This document shows positions 1 through 7,948 of a stretch of 64,000 bases of DNA, one piece after another. The translations under genes were made by a program, and so were the position numbers. The DNA comes from Bacteroides intestinalis DSM 17393 (GTDB lineage Bacteria > Bacteroidota > Bacteroidia > Bacteroidales > Bacteroidaceae): assembly GCF_000172175.1 (NCBI RefSeq), contig NZ_ABJL02000007.1:868001-932000 (forward strand), written 5' to 3'. The notes under the pieces are model-generated. The model was not told the origin of the DNA. It saw only the letters and a list, made by a program, of their open reading frames with translations, and searched no databases. Each line of letters opens with the position of its first letter. Positions within the stretch are counted from its first letter, which is position 1.

Positions 1-1
1 T

Positions 2-1510
2 AAGCATGAGGTTGGTGTATTAGGTGTATTTGAAAGGAGATGGGGTAATACGGTAGAAACCAAAGCCGGTAGAAAGAACTATGATTTTATGATTCCGGAA
101 TTGAATATGGGTAGTCCGGTTGCGGAATTTATCAGCAACTCCGGTACCACCACCCGCTTTGGTCAACAGGGGTATGTTATGCGTCTGAACTATAACTATG
201 CCCAGAAGTATATGCTTGAATTGGCAGGACGTTATGACCAGACTTACCAATATGCTCCTGACCGTAGAAGTGCATTTTTCCCTTCCGTATCTTTGGGTTG
301 GAGACTTTCTGAGGAATCATTTATAAAAGATAATTTCTCATTTATCAATAACTTAAAGTTGAGAGCTTCTTATGGTAAATCTGGTAATCCTGTCGGTGAT
401 GCATTTTCTTATCTTTCACAATATAAAATTGAAAATGGTGCAGTGTTCGGCAAAAACCCTACCCAATTGCAGAGTTTGGTGGAGGGGGCTGAACCTAATA
501 TTTTCCTGACTTGGGAAACAGTCTGGAAAGCTAATATAGGTTTAGACATAAATTTTTGGAATGATTTGTTGATTGCTGAGTTTGATGTATACCGGGATAA
601 GCGCACGGATAAAATTTTGAGTCCGAATGCGATCGTATCTTCTGAATATGGCATTGGCCTGGCTAAAGAAAATGCTGGTGAAGATGAAAGGTATGGTTTT
701 GATGCAGCATTGAGTAGCCATTATACTTTCAATTGTGGATTAAAGATGTCTAATTCGGTTTCTTTCGGGTTTACTCGTGATAAGCAGATTGAGATTCGTG
801 AAGCTCCCGGAACCAAGAATAATCCAAGAAAGCGTAAGACCGGGCAACCGAGTGGACGCACATGGGGATATAAAGCTGCCGGATTATTTAAGGATCAGGC
901 AGATATTGATAACTGGGCTTATCAGAAGGGCGTATTGCCTGGTGATATCAAGTATGTGGATATCAATGGTGATGGTAAGATTGATAGTGAAGACCAGGTT
1001 ATTATTGGTTTCAACGAGACTCCTGAAGTGATGTGGGGGTATAACCTTCGTTTGGAATATAAGAACTTCGATTTCAGTATGTTCATTCAGGGAGCTGGTG
1101 GTTCTGACTATTATTTGGGTAGCAATGGAGACCGTAATGTTCGTTATCCATTCAAGGATGCCATTCATCCACGCCGTGAACACTTGGATTCATGGACAGA
1201 AGCTAATCCGAATCCAAATGCAAAATATCCGCGTTTGTCTGCCTCTATCCGTAACCAGAACTATGAAACATCCTCTTACTGGATGGTAAATACTGCTTAT
1301 GTGAAACTAAAATCATTGCAGATTGGCTATACTTTTAAACCGCAATTACTGAAGAAAGCCAAGATGCAGAGTTTACGTTTATATGCTGATTTCTATAATT
1401 TGTGGACCATTTATAGCAAAATGCCTGACGACTTTGACGTTGAAAACCAAGCTTTCAACTCATATCCACAACAGATTATCAGCTCTTTTGGTGTAAGTGT
1501 AACCTTTTAA
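2..1510 (+). CDS. SusC-like TonB-dependent outer-membrane transporter, C-terminal part (start lies before the window)
   Basis: The frame is open from base 2 to the stop at 1510, so only the C-terminal half of a roughly 1,000-residue receptor is present and an internal ATG at 89 is not the real start. The visible part is beta-barrel: alternating aromatic strands, a loop with DINGDGKIDSEDQ that is typical of SusC proteins, and a C-terminus ending in FGVSVTF, an outer-membrane insertion signal with terminal Phe. SusC proteins import oligosaccharides across the outer membrane with energy from TonB. The SusD partner follows after 12 bp. Family assignment is firm; the substrate must be inferred from the downstream enzymes. 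Confidence 0.95.
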   Translation, partial: KHEVGVLGVFERRWGNTVETKAGRKNYDFMIPELNMGSPVAEFISNSGTTTRFGQQGYVMRLNYNYAQKYMLELAGRYDQTYQYAPDRRSAFFPSVSLGWRLSEESFIKDNFSFINNLKLRASYGKSGNPVGDAFSYLSQYKIENGAVFGKNPTQLQSLVEGAEPNIFLTWETVWKANIGLDINFWNDLLIAEFDVYRDKRTDKILSPNAIVSSEYGIGLAKENAGEDERYGFDAALSSHYTFNCGLKMSNSVSFGFTRDKQIEIREAPGTKNNPRKRKTGQPSGRTWGYKAAGLFKDQADIDNWAYQKGVLPGDIKYVDINGDGKIDSEDQVIIGFNETPEVMWGYNLRLEYKNFDFSMFIQGAGGSDYYLGSNGDRNVRYPFKDAIHPRREHLDSWTEANPNPNAKYPRLSASIRNQNYETSSYWMVNTAYVKLKSLQIGYTFKPQLLKKAKMQSLRLYADFYNLWTIYSKMPDDFDVENQAFNSYPQQIISSFGVSVTF

Positions 1511-1522
1511 TGCAATATAATT

Positions 1523-3211
1523 ATGAAAAAAATAATATATGGTATCCTTTGTTCCATACTTTTGTTGAATGCTTCGTGCACGGATTTTATGGACAATATA
1601 AAACCAACGAATTCTGTTACCGATGAAGGTATCTGGTTGACAGAGTCAAGTGCTATGCTGTTTATGAGTAAAGTTTACAGAGACTTGGATGGACCTTATT
1701 ATAGCGTAAATGGCTTGAACGACCATGCTGTCGATATCCTGTTTACGGATGATTGTATCCAGATTGGTGAGAAGGCGTCTAATCAATGGAATTTGTTTGA
1801 CTTCAATGCTTCTTCTGCTCCGATTGACAGATGGGGTAATCGTTATTCTTCTATTCGTAGAGCTAACATTGCTTTGAAGAACTTGCCGGACTCTCCGCTA
1901 CCTGCTAATGTGAAAGAACGCTTGATGGGAGATTCGTACTTTCTGCGTGCGATGTTCTATCTGGAATTATTCCGTTATTATGGAGCGGCTATACTGATTG
2001 ACAAACCGCTTGATCGCAATACGGATGATATTTTCCTAGCTCGTGCTACACCGGAGGCTACATTGCAGTTCATTATTTCTGATTTCCAGAATGCTGCCGA
2101 TCGTTTACCGGTGACGGTACCTGATGACGAGTTAGGGCGTGCGACTAAGGGAGCTGCGTTGGGCATGATGGCGGCCACTTATTTATATGCAGCCGGAATC
2201 ATAGATTCCAAATATTATGCAGATGCGGCTAAAACTGCCCGTGTTTTAGTTAGTGGTGATCTGAAAGGTACTTATTCTTTGTACCAGAACGGGTTTGCTG
2301 AGATGTTTTATGAGGATAATGAACACAATAGTGAAGTTATTTTTGATATCCAGTTTGCATATCCGTATAGATGGTCGAGTGCACAGACTGTTTTGGCTCC
2401 GCCTGAGCCCGGCACACCGGCTGAATATGGATGGAGCAAAGACCACCCGACTGCAAGTCTGGCTGATGAATTTGAAATGGCTACCGGTGAACCTTTTGAT
2501 TGGAATAATCCGGAACATGCCGCAGCTCCTTATGAGAATCGTGACAAGCGCTTCTATGCAACTCTCCATTACAATGGAAAACCTTGGAAAAACAAGATAT
2601 TGTATACAGCCCAGAATACTCCGGGCAATCTGAATCTGAAGGAGAACCCCAACGGAATGTATAGTGCTGGTAAACCTTCATGCACAAAAACCGGGTATTA
2701 CATTGGGAAATACATGAATCAGGATGTGCTATGCGGCTATGATAATCGTGGGCGTGGTGTAGGCGGCGGACATAACTTTATCGTTTTGCGTTATGCGGAA
2801 ATATTGTTGACTTTGGCCGAGGCAGAGAACGAAGTGAATGGACCGACTGCTGAAGTATATGGTGCAATAAATGAAATACGTGCCCGTGCCGGACAACCTG
2901 CACTTCCTGCAGGCTTGGACAAAAGTGAAATGAGAAAACGTATTCGTCATGAACGTCGTATAGAACTGGCTCTTGAGGGTAAAAGATGGTTTGATATTCA
3001 GCGGTGGAAGATTGGTGAGGAAGTGTTGAATAAGGATGCGCAAGGTTGCCTTGTGACTTATATAAAACGAGCTGATGGAGAAATTGTGCCTACTTATGAA
3101 ACGGTATTCGTATGTAAAAAGACGTTCATGGCTCCTCGCGATTATTTGCTGCCGATTCCACAGTCTGCACGTGACAAGAATCCTAATTTGGATCAGAATC
3201 CTTTGTGGTAA
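1523..3211 (+). CDS. SusD-like surface glycan-binding lipoprotein (RagB/SusD family)
   Basis: A 562-residue lipoprotein. The signal peptide ends in a lipobox with Cys19 (LLNASC), followed by acidic residues, which in Bacteroides usually means export to the cell surface. The central part carries the TPR-like helices of SusD, with FLRAMFYLELFRYYG near residue 140, and the C-terminal part has the typical RHERRIELALEGKRWFDIQRW motif and ends with an IP.SARDKNPNLDQNPLW tail. SusD proteins form a lid over the SusC barrel and capture glycan for import. It lies 12 bp after the SusC gene and is certainly co-transcribed with it. Confidence 0.96.
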   Translation: MKKIIYGILCSILLLNASCTDFMDNIKPTNSVTDEGIWLTESSAMLFMSKVYRDLDGPYYSVNGLNDHAVDILFTDDCIQIGEKASNQWNLFDFNASSAPIDRWGNRYSSIRRANIALKNLPDSPLPANVKERLMGDSYFLRAMFYLELFRYYGAAILIDKPLDRNTDDIFLARATPEATLQFIISDFQNAADRLPVTVPDDELGRATKGAALGMMAATYLYAAGIIDSKYYADAAKTARVLVSGDLKGTYSLYQNGFAEMFYEDNEHNSEVIFDIQFAYPYRWSSAQTVLAPPEPGTPAEYGWSKDHPTASLADEFEMATGEPFDWNNPEHAAAPYENRDKRFYATLHYNGKPWKNKILYTAQNTPGNLNLKENPNGMYSAGKPSCTKTGYYIGKYMNQDVLCGYDNRGRGVGGGHNFIVLRYAEILLTLAEAENEVNGPTAEVYGAINEIRARAGQPALPAGLDKSEMRKRIRHERRIELALEGKRWFDIQRWKIGEEVLNKDAQGCLVTYIKRADGEIVPTYETVFVCKKTFMAPRDYLLPIPQSARDKNPNLDQNPLW

Positions 3212-3244
3212 ATGATGATTGTATAATTTAAAAGTAGCTATAAG

Positions 3245-3622
3245 ATGAAAAAGATACTATTTTTTATGTTCGTTGCTTTGGCGCTGACTTTTGTGTCATG
3301 TGGAGATGATGACTATGCAGTAGACGAAGCTTATGAAAAAGCAGAGATTACAAATGTGACAGTATATAATAGGGCAGAGGGGGTTATGAGTGATAAGACT
3401 CAGATTGACTCTGAAGCTGGGACTGTCATGGTTACTCTGAAAAAAGACGCTGATATTACTGATCTGAAGATGATAGCAACCATTTCTGCGGGAGCAACCC
3501 TGACTCCGGGTATGGCTGTTGGTTTCCAAGATTATTCTACTCCCCGTACATATACGGTGACTTCACCGGGTAAAACGGTCGTGAAGCAATGGACAGTGAC
3601 TGTAATACCTGCAGCTAATTAA
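3245..3622 (+). CDS. small surface lipoprotein, possibly DUF5018-like
   Basis: A 125-residue protein with a signal peptide and lipobox (FVSC, Cys19) followed directly by GDDD, a run of acidic residues that fits the Bacteroides surface-export signal. The rest is one beta-rich domain of about 95 residues, containing VTVTLKKDADITDLK-like and YTVTSPGKTVVKQWTVTV-like segments, which resemble the DUF5018 domain often seen as an extra lipoprotein beside SusCD pairs. No catalytic motif is visible. Its place third in the operon, 33 bp after SusD, suggests an accessory surface glycan-binding or structural role. The function is an inference from context. Confidence 0.75.
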   Translation: MKKILFFMFVALALTFVSCGDDDYAVDEAYEKAEITNVTVYNRAEGVMSDKTQIDSEAGTVMVTLKKDADITDLKMIATISAGATLTPGMAVGFQDYSTPRTYTVTSPGKTVVKQWTVTVIPAAN

Positions 3623-3634
3623 TTAATAACTATG

Positions 3635-3671
3635 ATGAGGCTGTGTCAATATTATTTTGCCGCAGCCTCAT
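3635..3671 (+). terminator. intercistronic hairpin between the SusCD/lipoprotein genes and the enzyme genes
   Basis: An exact 9-bp inverted repeat (ATGAGGCTG at 3635-3643 with CAGCCTCAT at 3663-3671) lies in the 69-bp gap before the first GH28 gene. The stem can be extended by two pairs, one of them G-T. There is no long T run after it, so it is more likely a partial attenuator or an mRNA-stabilising stem than a full terminator. It may help keep SusCD transcripts more abundant than the enzyme transcripts. Confidence 0.5.
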
Positions 3672-3691
3672 TCATTTAAAGAATTGGAATA

Positions 3692-5113
3692 ATGAATAAT
3701 ACTATAACATGGGGACTGTTTTGCTTCTGTTTATTCTTTATGGCTTGTACCAATAAAGAACAGAATAGTTCGGAACCTATAACAGACAAATACGCGATTC
3801 ATACGGATGGGAAGACCTTAACTACTACTGGTCTTCAAAAAGCGATTGATGACTGTGCCAGACAAGGGGGAGGCGTTGTATCTTTACCCGCCGGAAAGTA
3901 TCTGACCGGAACACTGGTGTTGAAGAAGAATGTTACTTTAAATCTGGAGAAAGGTGCTACGATTCTGGGTAGTAAGAATATTGCTGATTATCCTAATAAA
4001 GGAAGACGCAAAGCTCTGGTTTTTGCAGAAAGAGCAGACAATATTTCAATTACAGGTGAGGGAGAGATAGATGGTAATGGATCGGCTTTTAATAAAGGAA
4101 ATGATGCTCCGAACCGTCCCACTCTGGTACTCCTGCTCGATTGTAATAAGGTTTATGTAAATGGAGTAAAATTATCAAACTCTGGGTTTTGGACATTCCG
4201 TTTTGTGCGTTGTGATGGGGTTGATATCAGTAAAGTGTATGTGGAAGGACATGCGAACTGGAATAATGATGGCTTTGATATTGAGAGCCGGAATGTTACT
4301 ATCACAGATTGTGTAGTTGATACAGATGATGATGCCATCTGTTTCAAGAGTGAAGACCCGGATTATGTGGTCGAGAATGTTACAGTGAAGAATTGTGACC
4401 TGTCTTCTAACTGTAATTTTATTAAATTTGGTACTGCCAGTGCCGGAGGATTTCGCAATATCCGGGTTTCTGATTGCACTCTTCATAAATGTAGCAGATC
4501 TTTGCTTCGTTTTTGGGAAAAACGTGTTCCGGGAGTTTCTGATCCGATTACTGGTATAGCGGGTATGGCCCTTGAAGTGGTTGACGGTGGTTTTATGGAA
4601 GATGTTGTCATTTCTGATTTGACGATGGAAGATGTGCAGACACCCCTATTTATTCGCTTGGGTAGACGTAAAACTTCAGAGAAATCTTATCTGAAGGATG
4701 TATTGATAAAGAATATCACAGCAAGTTCTGCCAGTTATGTTGCAAGTTCCATTACAGGTGTTCCCGGACTTCGTGTTGACAATGTGGAGATTCGTGATAT
4801 AGACTTTAAGTTGAAAGGTGGAGGAAAAGTTTCGGATACGATGGTAGAAGTACCGGAGGTTGAAAAAGCCTATCCTGAGAATCGAATGTTCGGCATGATG
4901 TTACCTGCTTATGGAGTTTATATACGACATGCTGACAATATTCGTTTTATAAATATGAAGCTCTCAACCATTGGTGATAAAGAAGAACGGCATGCGGTTG
5001 TTGCTGAAGATGTAAACGGACTTGAAATTACCGACTCTGCATTGCAATCTCCGGATAGTGAACTCTCTGTGATTCGCTTGAAAGATTGTAAGAATGTGAA
5101 AGTGCCCGAATAA
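3692..5113 (+). CDS. GH28-family glycoside hydrolase (polygalacturonase-like), lipoprotein
   Basis: A 473-residue parallel beta-helix enzyme of the GH28 type, whose members hydrolyse alpha-linked galacturonic acid or related bonds by inversion. A lipobox (FFMAC, Cys19) predicts membrane anchoring. An N-terminal pectate-lyase-like segment (LQKAIDDCARQGGGVV) leads into helix coils. Acidic catalytic candidates are Asp193 in NNDGFDI and Asp213/Asp214 in DDDAICFKS, matching the NTDG and DD motifs of the family. The usual GHG motif is absent; FIKFGTASAGG sits in its place. The second GH28 gene at 11768 has the same change, so these two belong to a divergent subgroup and the exact substrate is uncertain. 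Confidence 0.85.
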   Translation: MNNTITWGLFCFCLFFMACTNKEQNSSEPITDKYAIHTDGKTLTTTGLQKAIDDCARQGGGVVSLPAGKYLTGTLVLKKNVTLNLEKGATILGSKNIADYPNKGRRKALVFAERADNISITGEGEIDGNGSAFNKGNDAPNRPTLVLLLDCNKVYVNGVKLSNSGFWTFRFVRCDGVDISKVYVEGHANWNNDGFDIESRNVTITDCVVDTDDDAICFKSEDPDYVVENVTVKNCDLSSNCNFIKFGTASAGGFRNIRVSDCTLHKCSRSLLRFWEKRVPGVSDPITGIAGMALEVVDGGFMEDVVISDLTMEDVQTPLFIRLGRRKTSEKSYLKDVLIKNITASSASYVASSITGVPGLRVDNVEIRDIDFKLKGGGKVSDTMVEVPEVEKAYPENRMFGMMLPAYGVYIRHADNIRFINMKLSTIGDKEERHAVVAEDVNGLEITDSALQSPDSELSVIRLKDCKNVKVPE

Positions 5114-5211
5114 TTGTATGTATCCTTGTCAAAAATGTATGCTGTGTGTATTTTCCCTTTTTCTATCTATATCTGGCAAGAATGCGCACGTCTCGTTTAG
5201 AACTCATTGGC

Positions 5212-5219
5212 TATATTTG
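5212..5219 (+). promoter_or_regulatory. possible internal -7 promoter element (TAnnTTTG)
   Basis: TATATTTG lies 30 bp before the GH2 start, in the 135-bp gap after the GH28 gene. It fits the Bacteroidetes -7 consensus TAnnTTTG, but there is no clear TTTG-type -33 element at the usual spacing. It may provide a secondary promoter for the second half of the operon. Confidence 0.35.
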
Positions 5220-5248
5220 CTTGCAGAAAAAAATAAATAAAGAATAAG

Positions 5249-7948
5249 ATGAATAAACTATTGATTTTTTTGCTTTTGTTCCTGTCTCTCTCATATTCCG
5301 CACAGGGCAGTGATAAAAACTATGCAAAGACAACCGATAGAATCTGGTTGGATTCGAAAGAAGTGCATCAGGGAGAATATACCTGGAAGATGATGAAAGT
5401 GGGAGACGTGAAAGCATCGGCTGAGGAAATTTCATCACTTGGGTATAATACGAGCAACTGGTTGCCGGCCATTGTTCCGGGAACGGTGCTTAATTCTCTT
5501 GTGTATAATAAGAAGTATCCTGAACCCTATTACGGGCTGAATAATAAAATAGAATCCAATAAGATACCGGATATCTCAAAAGTGGGTCGTGAGTTTTATA
5601 CTTATTGGTTCCGCACAGAATTTGAAGTCCCTGCTTCTTTCGCAGGAAAAAATATATGGTTGCAGCCTGATGGTATCAATTATCGGGCAGAAGTATGGGT
5701 AAATGGTAATTTGCTGAGTACAATCAATGGAATGTTTGTCAATGATTACATTAATATAACCGACTTTGTGAAAGTAGGTAATAAGAATGTTCTTGCCGTC
5801 AGGGTTTATCCGGTAGATGTGCCGGGAACTACTATGCCAAAGCCTTGGGGTGCTGTAGGTGAATTCCATAATGGAGGCAATGGAAACATTGGCTTAAATA
5901 CTACCATGCTTATGAGCGTTGGATGGGATTTTACCTTTATGGATGGTATTCGTGACCGTAATACTGGTATCTGGAAAAGTATATCTATGTATACTACAGG
6001 GACATTGGCATTGCGTCATCCGTTTGTGAAGTCGGAACTACAAAAGCCGGGGTATGATGTAGCTCATGAAACTATATCCGTTGAAGTGGTTAATCCGCTT
6101 AATTCGATGGATACGATCAGCGGAGTGATCAGAGGAGAGATCACGGGAGAGAATATTGTAGTGGAAAAACCTTTCCGTATATTGCGGGGTGAGGAGAAAA
6201 TGGTGACTTTCACTCCGGAAGAGTTTCCTCAACTTACTATCCGTAATCCACGCTTGTGGTGGCCGGTCAACAAAGGTCCTCAGAACTTGTATGAACTGAA
6301 ATTGACAGTAAACGTAAAAGGTGCAGTTTGTGATTCTGTCAAGACACGATTTGGCATCCGTGAGATTACCTCTGATACAAATACTCCCGATAAATCGCGT
6401 GTATTTTACGTGAACGGTAAACGTATTTTTATTCGTGGCACAAACTGGATTCCTGAGGGAATGTTGCGTACTTCGGATGAACGCACCTATGCTGAGTTGA
6501 GGTATACTCGTCAGGCAGGTATCAACTTAGTTCGTTTCTGGGGTGGTGGCATAGTCGAGTCTGATTATTTTTATCAACTTTGTGATGAACTGGGATTATT
6601 GATCTGGCAGGAGTTCTGGATGACGGGCGATACACGCCATCCGCAGGATAAGAGTGTATATCTGAATAATGTGGCATCTACCGTGAAACGTATCCGTAAT
6701 CATCCGGCTCTGGCCTATTATGTAGCTTCGAATGAGAGTTCCGAAGTTAGTGGTACACCTGAACTACTGAAACAACTTGATGGTACACGTGGCTATCAGA
6801 TGCAATCGGAATGTGCAGGTGTGCATGATGGAAGTCCATATAAACAGGTGAATCCGATGCAGCATTATGAAAACACTGCTTCTGTGAGAGGTAGCCGTGT
6901 AGATGGTTTTAACCCCGAATATGGTGCTCCGACACTTCCTACGGTAGAAATTCTCCGGGAGATGATGGACGAGAAAGATTTATGGCCTATTAATAAAGAG
7001 GTTTGGGATTATCTGGATGGGAATGGATTCCATCTGATGTCTACCATGTATACTGACTTGGTTAATAATTACGGGCAATCTTCTTCTATTGATGAGTTTG
7101 CACAAAAAGGCCAGTTTGTGGGTGCCATGAACTCAAAAAGCATTTGGGAAGTATGGAACTATAATAAACTTGATTATGGTGACCGTTTCTGTTCCGGTTT
7201 ACTATTCTGGTATCATAATTGTCCGGTGCGTCAGGTCTGTGCCCGCATGTGGGATTGGTCGTTGGAACCAACGGCTTCACTCTATCATACAGCTAATGCG
7301 TTGGAACCTTTGCATGCACAATTTGATTATCTAAAGAATACGGTGTCGGTGGTGAATGATTTCTATCAGGAATTTAAAGGGTATACAGTAGTGGCTCAGG
7401 TTTATGATATCAATAGTAAAAAGGTATTCGAAGAGTCTGAAAAAGTTGACCTTCCTTCGGATGGTGTGGCAAATGATGTATTGGCCATTCGCTTTCCTGG
7501 AGATATCTCACAGGTACATTTCATTAAGTTGAGATTGAAAGATGAGAAAGGCAAGGAAGTCTCGTCCAATTTCTACTGGCGTTCCAATGATAAGTATGAA
7601 GGTAAGGAAACGCTGACTGGTCCTACTTCTTCAGGCTTTGAAACATTGTCTCAGTTGAAAAAGGCCAGATTGAATACTTCTTATAAGACAAGAAAGAGCG
7701 AAGGCAAGTATTTCGTAGATGTTACAGTGAAGAATGTGTCTGGTTCTATCGCCTTTTTCAATCAGTTGCAGTTCCTTAATCAGGATTTGAAACCTATTCG
7801 CCCCTCTTTTTATACGGATAATTTCTTTTCTTTGATGCCGGGTGAGAGTAAATCCGTAGTTATCGAAACGAATGCTGAAAAGATAACTGAAGAGCCGGTG
7901 ATAGTAGTGAAAGGATGGAATGTAGATCGTAAACAAATAAACAAATGA
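5249..7948 (+). CDS. GH2-family glycoside hydrolase, exo-beta-glucosaminidase/beta-mannosidase-like
   Basis: An 899-residue secreted enzyme with a signal peptide ending near SYSAQG. It shows the GH2 order: an N-terminal sugar-binding jelly roll (FRTEFEVPASFAGKNIWLQPDGINYRAEVWVNG), an immunoglobulin-like domain, and a TIM barrel entered through IRGTNWIPEGML. Glu496 in VASNESSEV is the likely acid/base and Glu557 in NPEYGAPTLP the likely nucleophile. The motifs look like the exo-beta-D-glucosaminidase branch more than the beta-galactosidase branch. C-terminal beta domains follow. Its stop overlaps the next gene's start by 4 bp, so the two GH2 enzymes are translationally coupled. Retaining exo-hydrolase activity is safe; the sugar is not. 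Confidence 0.88.
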   Translation: MNKLLIFLLLFLSLSYSAQGSDKNYAKTTDRIWLDSKEVHQGEYTWKMMKVGDVKASAEEISSLGYNTSNWLPAIVPGTVLNSLVYNKKYPEPYYGLNNKIESNKIPDISKVGREFYTYWFRTEFEVPASFAGKNIWLQPDGINYRAEVWVNGNLLSTINGMFVNDYINITDFVKVGNKNVLAVRVYPVDVPGTTMPKPWGAVGEFHNGGNGNIGLNTTMLMSVGWDFTFMDGIRDRNTGIWKSISMYTTGTLALRHPFVKSELQKPGYDVAHETISVEVVNPLNSMDTISGVIRGEITGENIVVEKPFRILRGEEKMVTFTPEEFPQLTIRNPRLWWPVNKGPQNLYELKLTVNVKGAVCDSVKTRFGIREITSDTNTPDKSRVFYVNGKRIFIRGTNWIPEGMLRTSDERTYAELRYTRQAGINLVRFWGGGIVESDYFYQLCDELGLLIWQEFWMTGDTRHPQDKSVYLNNVASTVKRIRNHPALAYYVASNESSEVSGTPELLKQLDGTRGYQMQSECAGVHDGSPYKQVNPMQHYENTASVRGSRVDGFNPEYGAPTLPTVEILREMMDEKDLWPINKEVWDYLDGNGFHLMSTMYTDLVNNYGQSSSIDEFAQKGQFVGAMNSKSIWEVWNYNKLDYGDRFCSGLLFWYHNCPVRQVCARMWDWSLEPTASLYHTANALEPLHAQFDYLKNTVSVVNDFYQEFKGYTVVAQVYDINSKKVFEESEKVDLPSDGVANDVLAIRFPGDISQVHFIKLRLKDEKGKEVSSNFYWRSNDKYEGKETLTGPTSSGFETLSQLKKARLNTSYKTRKSEGKYFVDVTVKNVSGSIAFFNQLQFLNQDLKPIRPSFYTDNFFSLMPGESKSVVIETNAEKITEEPVIVVKGWNVDRKQINK

